Position numbers and translations under genes: made by a program. From contig CAXTJU010000102.1 of assembly GCA_964244655.1 (NCBI GenBank), positions 1 to 10,907 of the forward strand: a DNA stretch of 10,907 nucleotides. The letters are read 5' to 3'. This DNA comes from LMUY01 sp964244655 (GTDB lineage: Bacteria > Pseudomonadota > Alphaproteobacteria > Acetobacterales > Acetobacteraceae). The stretch's first letter is position 1. Every line of letters begins with the position of its first letter. Below, piece after piece: positions 6,477 to 10,907 of the stretch. The notes under the pieces are model-generated. The model worked only from the letters and a program-made list of their open reading frames with translations, did not search any database and was not told the DNA's origin.

Positions 6477-7571
6477 ATGGGGTTCAACTGCGGCATCGTG
6501 GGCCTGCCCAACGTCGGCAAATCGACGCTGTTCAATGCGCTGACGGCGACCGCCGCGGCGCAGGCGGCCAACTACCCGTTCTGCACCATCGAGCCGAACG
6601 TGGGCCGCGTCGCGGTGCCGGACCCGCGCCTGGCAGCGCTGGCCGCGATCGGCAAGTCGGCCAAGATCGTGCCGACCAGCCTGGAGTTCGTTGACATCGC
6701 CGGCCTGGTGCGCGGCGCCAGCCGCGGCGAGGGCCTGGGTAACCAGTTCCTGGGCAACATCCGCGAGGTGGACGCCATCATCCACGTGCTGCGCTGCTTC
6801 GACGATGACGACGTGACCCACGTGGAAGGTAGCATCGACCCGCTCCGCGATGCCGAGACGGTAGAAACCGAGCTGATGCTGTCCGACCTGGACAGCTTGG
6901 AGAAGCGGCTGCTGCCGGCGCAGAAGAAAGCGCGCGGCGGCGACCGGGACAGCCTGGCGGTGGTGGCGGTGATGGAGCCGCTGATCGCGGCGTTGCAGGC
7001 CGGGCGCCCCGCCCGCAGCGCGATCCCGCCCGGCGAGGCGGAGGCGGTGCGCCGACTCCAGCTGCTGACCTCCAAGCCGGTCTTATACGTGTGCAACGTG
7101 GCGGAGGCGGACGCGGCGGAGGGCAACGCCCGCTCGGCCTCGGTGGCCGCCATGGCCGCGGCGTCGGGAGCGGCGAGCGTGGTGGTGTCGGCCGCGATCG
7201 AGGCCGAGGTGAGCCAGTTGCCGGAGGCGGACCGGGCGGAGTTCCTGGCCGGGCTGGGGCTGTCGGATAGCGGGCTGGACCGGGTGATCCGCGCCGGCTA
7301 CGGGCTGCTGGGGCTCAGCACGTATTTCACGGTCGGCCCCAAGGAGACGCGCGCCTGGACCATCACGGCGCACACCAAGGCGCCCCAGGCCGCCGCGGTG
7401 ATCCACAACGATTTCGAGCGCGGCTTCATCGCCTGCGAGACCATCGCGTACGATGACTACGTGGCGCTGCGCGGCGAGGCCGGCGCCAAGGAGGCCGGCC
7501 GCATGCGCGTGGAAGGCCGCGACTACGTGGTGCGCGACGGCGACGTGCTGCTGTTCCGGTTCAACGTGTAG
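6477..7571 (+). CDS. ychF: Redox-/stress-linked translation-factor ATPase YchF (OLA1 family)
   Basis: YchF is a ribosome-associated P-loop NTPase of the Obg-related group that prefers ATP over GTP. The 364 residues match the family. G1 is GLPNVGKS (9-16) and G3 is DIAGLVRGAS (73-82). The G4 position reads NVAE (207-210) rather than NKxD, the known basis of the family's ATP preference. A helical insertion covers about 130-200. The C-terminal TGS domain (about 281-362) contains YFTVGPKETRAWTI, KAPQAAAVIHNDFERGFI and the terminal VRDGDVLLFRFNV. It starts directly after the pth stop with no gap and is part of the rplY-pth-ychF operon. Confidence 0.96.
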   Translation: MGFNCGIVGLPNVGKSTLFNALTATAAAQAANYPFCTIEPNVGRVAVPDPRLAALAAIGKSAKIVPTSLEFVDIAGLVRGASRGEGLGNQFLGNIREVDAIIHVLRCFDDDDVTHVEGSIDPLRDAETVETELMLSDLDSLEKRLLPAQKKARGGDRDSLAVVAVMEPLIAALQAGRPARSAIPPGEAEAVRRLQLLTSKPVLYVCNVAEADAAEGNARSASVAAMAAASGAASVVVSAAIEAEVSQLPEADRAEFLAGLGLSDSGLDRVIRAGYGLLGLSTYFTVGPKETRAWTITAHTKAPQAAAVIHNDFERGFIACETIAYDDYVALRGEAGAKEAGRMRVEGRDYVVRDGDVLLFRFNV

Positions 7572-7582
7572 GAGGGCGGGCC

Positions 7583-7843
7583 ATGAGCATCATCGGCTGG
7601 GTCGTGTTCGGGCTGATCGCCGGGTTCATCGCCAGCAGGATCGTGAACAAGTCGGGCTCGGGATTGGTGCTGGACATCGGGCTCGGCATCGTCGGCGCAG
7701 TGGTGGGCGGCTACCTGATGTCGTTTTTCACTGGCGATGCTTGGGAAAGCCATTTCGACATTGCGAGCATGATCGTGGCCGTGCTGGGCGCGGTGGTGGT
7801 GTTGGTGATCTATCACGCAGTATTCGGACGCCGAGTGAGATGA
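7583..7843 (+). CDS. GlsB/YeaQ/YmgE-family small membrane protein
   Basis: This 86-residue hydrophobic protein has three predicted membrane segments: about 3-20 (WVVFGLIAGFIASRI), 29-49 (Gly-rich DIGLGIVGAVVGGYL) and 60-81. The family, often labelled transglycosylase-associated or stress-response membrane protein, has the same Gly-rich layout and size, but its molecular function is not established. The start is well supported: GGAGGG at 7571-7576 lies six bases before the ATG and begins within the ychF stop codon. It is the last plus-strand gene of the rplY operon before convergent minus-strand genes. Confidence 0.87.
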   Translation: MSIIGWVVFGLIAGFIASRIVNKSGSGLVLDIGLGIVGAVVGGYLMSFFTGDAWESHFDIASMIVAVLGAVVVLVIYHAVFGRRVR

Positions 7844-7848
7844 GCCGC

Positions 7849-7865
7849 CTAAAACAAGTTTTTAG
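7849..7865. terminator. Weak AT-rich hairpin between convergent genes
   Basis: CTAAAA (7849-7854) pairs with TTTTAG (7860-7865) around a five-base loop, just after the GlsB-family stop. It lacks a GC-rich stem, but the T-rich arm and the convergent setting make it a possible terminator for either strand. The remainder of the stretch 7844-7948 holds no convincing gene. Confidence 0.3.
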
Positions 7866-7948
7866 TGGTGGCCGAAGTAGATCGGCAGGCCGACTCCGAC
7901 ATTTACTGTACCTAAGAACATGTCAATTACCTGAAGGGTGATCCGGAT

Positions 7949-8092
7949 TTAGTCGATTTTCATGTCTGCCCGCATCTTGTCGATGTTAGCGCGTATCTGA
8001 TCGATGTTCACGGTCATCTGCTCGGTGCTCAGTTCGTATTTGCGGAGTTCTCGGTCGGCGTTTGACGCTATCCTTAGTGTGCCTTGTTGCAT
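7949..8092 (-). CDS. Small coiled-coil protein of unknown function (47 aa), possibly truncated
   Basis: I do not recognise this gene. The 47-residue frame begins MQQGTLRIASNADRELR and ends IDKMRADMKID. From about residue 15 it is a charged amphipathic helix with visible heptads (IDQIRAN, IDKMRAD, MKID), as in a coiled coil. The two heptads correspond to degenerate 21-base units at 8005-7985 and 7984-7964. GGAAAG lies about seven bases before the ATG. It is 32 bases downstream of the nadK stop on the same strand, so it may be co-transcribed. The region is more AT-rich than its neighbours. After the TAA stop the frame stays open for 28 more codons (7948-7865) with a mildly hydrophobic sequence, which could mean a nonsense-truncated longer protein. 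It could also be spurious. Confidence 0.5.
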   Translation of the reverse strand: MQQGTLRIASNADRELRKYELSTEQMTVNIDQIRANIDKMRADMKID

Positions 8093-8124
8093 CGAGGAGC
8101 TTTCCAGCACCAACCAGCCCAGCC

Positions 8125-8925
8125 TCAAACTGTAAACTGCTCCATGATGATCCGTTCGGACAGCGCCATCTCCGGGTCGAACAGCACCGTCCAGAAGATC
8201 GAACGGTCCTCGCTCACTGCGACGGAGGCGACATTGCGGACCTCGAACGCGTCCGCCACCGCCGCCACGGGCCGCTTGTCCGGCTCCAGCACCTCGAACA
8301 GCACGTCCGCCGTGCTCGGCAGCAGCGCGCCGCGCCAGCGTCGGGGACGGAACGCGCTGATGGGGGTGAGCGGCAGCAGGTTGGCCGAAAGCGGCACAAT
8401 CGGGCCGTGCGCCGACAGGTTGTAGGCCGTCGAGCCGGCGGGCGTGGCGATCAGTACGCCGTCGCAGATCAGCTCGGGCAGACGTACCCGGCCATCCACC
8501 GAGATGCGGATTTTGGCCGCCTGGCGCAGTTGCCGCAGCAGGCTGACCTCGTTCAGTGCCACTGCCTCTTCCACCGCGCCGGTTTGCGTCACCGCATGCA
8601 TCCGCAGCGGATGCAGCACGGCAGCCTGGGCATTCTCTAACCGCCGGGGCAGGTCCTCCTCGTTGAACGGGTTCATCATGAAGCCGACCGAGCCGCAGTT
8701 CATGCCGTAGATCGGGGTCGCCCGGCCGGTGAACGCATGCAGCGTCTCCAGCAGGTGGCCGTCGCCGCCCAGAGCTACGATCACCTGCGCATCCGCTGGC
8801 GGCCACTCGCCGTAGCGTCTGGCCAGCCGGGCGCGGCTCTGCTCGGCCACCTCCGTTCGGGCGGCGACGAAGCTGATGCGCTCGACCGCGCCTGCCATCG
8901 GGTTGGGCGCTGAAGACGCGCTCAC
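8125..8925 (-). CDS. nadK: NAD kinase
   Basis: NadK phosphorylates NAD to NADP in the cytosol and is normally the sole source of NADP. From the GTG at 8925 the product has 266 residues. The diagnostic GGDGH motif (53-57) contains catalytic Asp55. It is followed by PIYGMNCGSVGFMMN, then Asn125-Glu126 in VALNEVSLLR, and the NAD-binding segment CDGVLIATPAGSTAYNLSAH (154-173). The short N terminus is typical of alphaproteobacterial NadK. An ATG at 8898 (residue 10) is an equally plausible start, since neither has a Shine-Dalgarno; it would give 257 residues. A small membrane protein gene lies 33 bases upstream on the same strand and probably shares its transcript. Confidence 0.93.
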   Translation of the reverse strand: MSASSAPNPMAGAVERISFVAARTEVAEQSRARLARRYGEWPPADAQVIVALGGDGHLLETLHAFTGRATPIYGMNCGSVGFMMNPFNEEDLPRRLENAQAAVLHPLRMHAVTQTGAVEEAVALNEVSLLRQLRQAAKIRISVDGRVRLPELICDGVLIATPAGSTAYNLSAHGPIVPLSANLLPLTPISAFRPRRWRGALLPSTADVLFEVLEPDKRPVAAVADAFEVRNVASVAVSEDRSIFWTVLFDPEMALSERIIMEQFTV

Positions 8926-8958
8926 GCTTGGGTCAGTTTAAGCGTGTCCACGTCCAGC

Positions 8959-9309
8959 TCAGCCCGGATCGAATCGCGGCTCGGACCGGCCACGGCGGCT
9001 GGCTGCCGTGTTGGGGCTGGCGGCGCGGGGCGGGATGGGCGGCAGGCGATCCGGCTGCGCCCAGCGGCGGCGCTCGTCCCCGTCGCTCTCATACTCGACC
9101 CGGCCCGGCTCCGGCAGGCGCAGGGCGAGGCTGCGGACCTCCCCCTGGATTTCGTCCAGCCGCGCTTCCACCCCATCCAACCGGCCTTTGAGCCCAAACA
9201 CGCTGAACGGCATCAGCAGAAATGCCAGCAGGAACAATGCGGCGACCACGACCAGGGCGAAGCTTACCCAGGCGGGCACCCAGTCGGGCAGCGTGAACGG
9301 TATCGTCAT
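8959..9309 (-). CDS. Hypothetical single-pass membrane protein with coiled coil
   Basis: I do not recognise a named family. The 116-residue product has a short N terminus, then one strong membrane segment at about 14-36 (rich in Val, Ala, Leu and Phe). A charged amphipathic stretch at about 40-62 (LKGRLDGVEARLDEIQGEVR) could form a short coiled coil. The C-terminal half is disordered in character, rich in Pro, Arg and Ser. It is considered real because this bipartite architecture is coherent, and because it lies upstream of nadK on the same strand with a 33-base gap. The ATG at 9309 has only a closely spaced AGGG before it. It diverges from the transaminase gene. No function can be assigned. 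Confidence 0.65.
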   Translation of the reverse strand: MTIPFTLPDWVPAWVSFALVVVAALFLLAFLLMPFSVFGLKGRLDGVEARLDEIQGEVRSLALRLPEPGRVEYESDGDERRRWAQPDRLPPIPPRAASPNTAASRRGRSEPRFDPG

Positions 9310-9410
9310 GCCCTGACCGTAGCCGAGTGGAGGAAGGTCGCCTAGCGGGCCATCTCCCTGTTACGCTCGGGCCATGGCGCTTGATCTCTTCCGGCAAACC
9401 GGCCAAGGCG

Positions 9411-10535
9411 ATGAATGTGATGAAGCTGCTGATCCCAGGCCCGGTCTCCACCCATCCCTCGGTCCGCGCGGCGGTCGCGCAGGACTACGCGCCGTGGGAC
9501 GATGATTTCCGCCCCTTGAACGAGGACGTGCGCGCCCGCGTGCTGCGGGTGGCACAGGCCCGCCCCGGCGTGCACGCCGCCCTGCCGCTGCAAGGCTGCG
9601 GCCACTTCGTGCTGGAAGCCGCGATCCGCACCTTCGTGCCGCGCAACAGCCGGGTGCTGGTGCCCGCCACCGGCGCCTACGCCACTCGTGCCGTGCGCCT
9701 GGCCCGCGAGGCTGGTCACGAGGCGAGCGTGCTGCCTGTGCCGGACGATGAGCGGGTAGACCCGGCGGCCCTGGAAGCTGCCTTGCGCGCCGACCCCACA
9801 ATCAGCCACGCCCTGTTGATCTACAGCGAGACCAGCACGGGCATCTGCCACGACGCTCCCGCCCTGGCCGAAGCCGCCGCGCGGGCGGGCTGCCGAGTGA
9901 TCGTGGACGCCGTGTCCGCCTTCGGGGCGCTGCCGCTTGACCTCCACGCGCTGCCCGCCGTGGATGCCGTTGTCTTCACCGCAAACAAGTGCCTGGAGGG
10001 CCTGCCCGGGCTCGCCTTCGCCGTGGCGCGGGTGGACCGGCTGATTGAGTGCCAGGGACGCGCTGGCAGCTGGTCGCTCGATTTGGCCGACGTGTACCAG
10101 CACAGCTTGCGCATGGGCTGGGGCTGCTTCCGGTTCACCCCGCCGGCGCAGATCCTGGCAGCGTTCCAGGCGGCGCTGGACCTGTTCGACGCCGAAGGCG
10201 GCCGTCCCGCCCGCCTGGCGCGCTACGAGGCCAACCAGCGCGTGCTGCATGACGGAGTGCAGCGGCTCGGCCTGTGCCCCTGGCTGCGGGAGGCGGTGCA
10301 AGGGCCCATCGTGGTGAACGTGCGCGCGCCGGCCCATCCCGCCTGGTCCTTGCCGGGCTTCGTGGCGGGGCTGAAAGCGCGCGGCTTCCTTATCAGCAAC
10401 TTCTACGACACGCCCGAGCCGTCGTTCCGCGTCGGCTGCATCGGCGCCCTCACGCCGCAGGACATGGCGGACGCGGTCTTGGCGATGGGCGACGTGCTGC
10501 GCGCGATGAATGTAACGACGGCGCGCGCGGCCTGA
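9411..10535 (+). CDS. phnW: 2-aminoethylphosphonate--pyruvate transaminase-like (PhnW family)
   Basis: This fold-type I, class V PLP aminotransferase resembles PhnW, which converts 2-aminoethylphosphonate and pyruvate to phosphonoacetaldehyde and alanine. From the ATG at 9411 it has 374 residues. The N terminus KLLIPGPVSTHPSV, the WDDDF motif, PTISHALLIYSETSTG, IVDAVSAFGALPLD and TANKCLEGLPGLAF match PhnW in order. Asp166 should contact the PLP nitrogen and Lys193 should form the Schiff base, close to positions 168 and 194 of the Salmonella enzyme, which supports this start. An upstream GTG at 9327 adds 28 residues lacking family similarity, and an ATG at 9420 is also possible. No phosphonatase (phnX), PhnA/PhnY or phosphonate transporter is visible. 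It overlaps fhs by one base, so a role on another amino donor or acceptor is possible. Confidence 0.82.
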   Translation: MNVMKLLIPGPVSTHPSVRAAVAQDYAPWDDDFRPLNEDVRARVLRVAQARPGVHAALPLQGCGHFVLEAAIRTFVPRNSRVLVPATGAYATRAVRLAREAGHEASVLPVPDDERVDPAALEAALRADPTISHALLIYSETSTGICHDAPALAEAAARAGCRVIVDAVSAFGALPLDLHALPAVDAVVFTANKCLEGLPGLAFAVARVDRLIECQGRAGSWSLDLADVYQHSLRMGWGCFRFTPPAQILAAFQAALDLFDAEGGRPARLARYEANQRVLHDGVQRLGLCPWLREAVQGPIVVNVRAPAHPAWSLPGFVAGLKARGFLISNFYDTPEPSFRVGCIGALTPQDMADAVLAMGDVLRAMNVTTARAA

Positions 10536-10907
10536 TGCGCAGCGACATCGATATCGCGGATGCGGCGCTTCTTCGCCCGATCGCGGACATCGCCGCCGCA
10601 ATCGGCATCCCAGCCGAGGCATTGGAGCCATACGGCCGGTTCAAGGCCAAGATCGGCTTCCCGTTCATTGACAGCTTGGCCAACCGGCCCGATGGCGCGC
10701 TGGTGCTGGTCACCGGCATCAGCCCCACCCCGGCGGGCGAGGGCAAGACCACCACCACCATCGGGTTGGGGGACGCGCTGCGCCGCATCGGGCGGCGGGC
10801 CGTGATCTGCCTGCGCGAGCCCTCGCTCGGGCCATGCTTCGGCGTGAAGGGTGGCGCCACCGGCGGCGGCATGGCGCAGGTGGCGCCGATGGCCGAGATC
10901 AACCTGC
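10535..10907 (+). CDS. fhs: Formate--tetrahydrofolate ligase, N-terminal part (cut by window edge)
   Basis: This enzyme makes 10-formyl-tetrahydrofolate from formate, THF and ATP, feeding one-carbon metabolism. The first 124 codons are in the window; the family is about 550-560 residues. The product begins MRSDIDIADAALLRPIADIA, followed by PYGRFKAKI. The P-loop signature reads TPAGEGKTTTTIGLGDAL, followed by REPSLGPCFGVKGGATGGG and MAEINL, matching the folate-ligase signatures. The downstream motif differs slightly from the common KGGAAGGGYAQV form (Thr for Ala, Met for Tyr). The ATG overlaps the preceding TGA by one base (TGATG) and no Shine-Dalgarno is evident, so its translation is likely coupled to the transaminase gene. 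Confidence 0.95.
   Translation, partial: MRSDIDIADAALLRPIADIAAAIGIPAEALEPYGRFKAKIGFPFIDSLANRPDGALVLVTGISPTPAGEGKTTTTIGLGDALRRIGRRAVICLREPSLGPCFGVKGGATGGGMAQVAPMAEINL

Noticed and set aside
4983..6821. A 612-residue open frame on the minus strand
   Set aside because: It lies opposite rplY, pth and ychF, which have clear family motifs. Its composition is rich in Arg, His and Gly with no recognisable domain, as expected for an antisense frame in GC-rich DNA.
9327..9410. N-terminal extension of the transaminase from GTG at 9327
   Set aside because: The added residues do not resemble PhnW, and starting at 9411 puts the catalytic Lys at 193, as expected for the family.
9411..10535. Serine-glyoxylate aminotransferase identity for the class V aminotransferase
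   Set aside because: The fhs neighbour suggested a serine-cycle enzyme, but the N-terminal LLIPGPVST, WDDDF and ANKCLEGLPG motifs follow PhnW rather than the serine-glyoxylate family.
9342..10631. A 429-residue open frame on the minus strand opposite the transaminase and fhs
   Set aside because: It is antisense to two well-supported genes and shows only low-complexity Arg/His/Gln-rich sequence with no motif.
1..10907. CRISPR array, insertion sequence, prophage or att site next to the tRNA genes
   Set aside because: No regularly spaced direct repeats, transposase or integrase motifs, terminal inverted repeats or duplicated tRNA 3' ends were seen.

Overview
The window looks like a chromosomal housekeeping region from a high-GC alphaproteobacterium, most likely in the Rhodospirillales/Acetobacteraceae. 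This placement is an inference from gene order (acpP-fabF-mltG-gmk; rplY-pth-ychF-glsB), protein style and GC-rich codon use. No phage, IS, integron or CRISPR signature was seen. Nothing here is clearly an undescribed system; the findings are mostly unusual linkages and a few small or structured elements.

Left edge (1-399): two minus-strand tRNA genes, tRNA-Gly(TCC) followed by a tRNA-Trp(CCA) cut by the window edge, share a recognisable sigma-70-like promoter and face away from acpP.

Plus-strand block 1 (400-4542): acpP, fabF, mltG, gmk and an SsuA/TauA-type periplasmic binding protein. acpP and fabF are separated by a short hairpin. The mltG/gmk and gmk/binding-protein junctions are both 4-base ATGA overlaps. 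The block joins fatty-acid elongation, septal peptidoglycan cleavage and GMP phosphorylation, and ends in a solute receptor that has no visible permease or ATPase.

Middle (4543-5198): a minus-strand single-domain response regulator converges on the binding-protein gene. A 261-base non-coding stretch with two hairpins then leads into rplY.

Plus-strand block 2 (5199-7843): rplY (L25/CTC with an Ala/Pro/Lys tail), pth, ychF and a small GlsB/YeaQ-type membrane protein. Spacing is 3, 0 and 11 bases, so this is almost certainly one translation-related operon.

Minus-strand block (7949-9309), read right to left: a small membrane/coiled-coil protein of unknown function, NAD kinase, then a 47-residue coiled-coil micro-ORF in an AT-richer stretch.

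Right edge (9411-10907): a PhnW-type 2-aminoethylphosphonate transaminase overlaps by one base the start of fhs (formate-tetrahydrofolate ligase), which runs off the window. This pairing links an aminotransferase to one-carbon metabolism.
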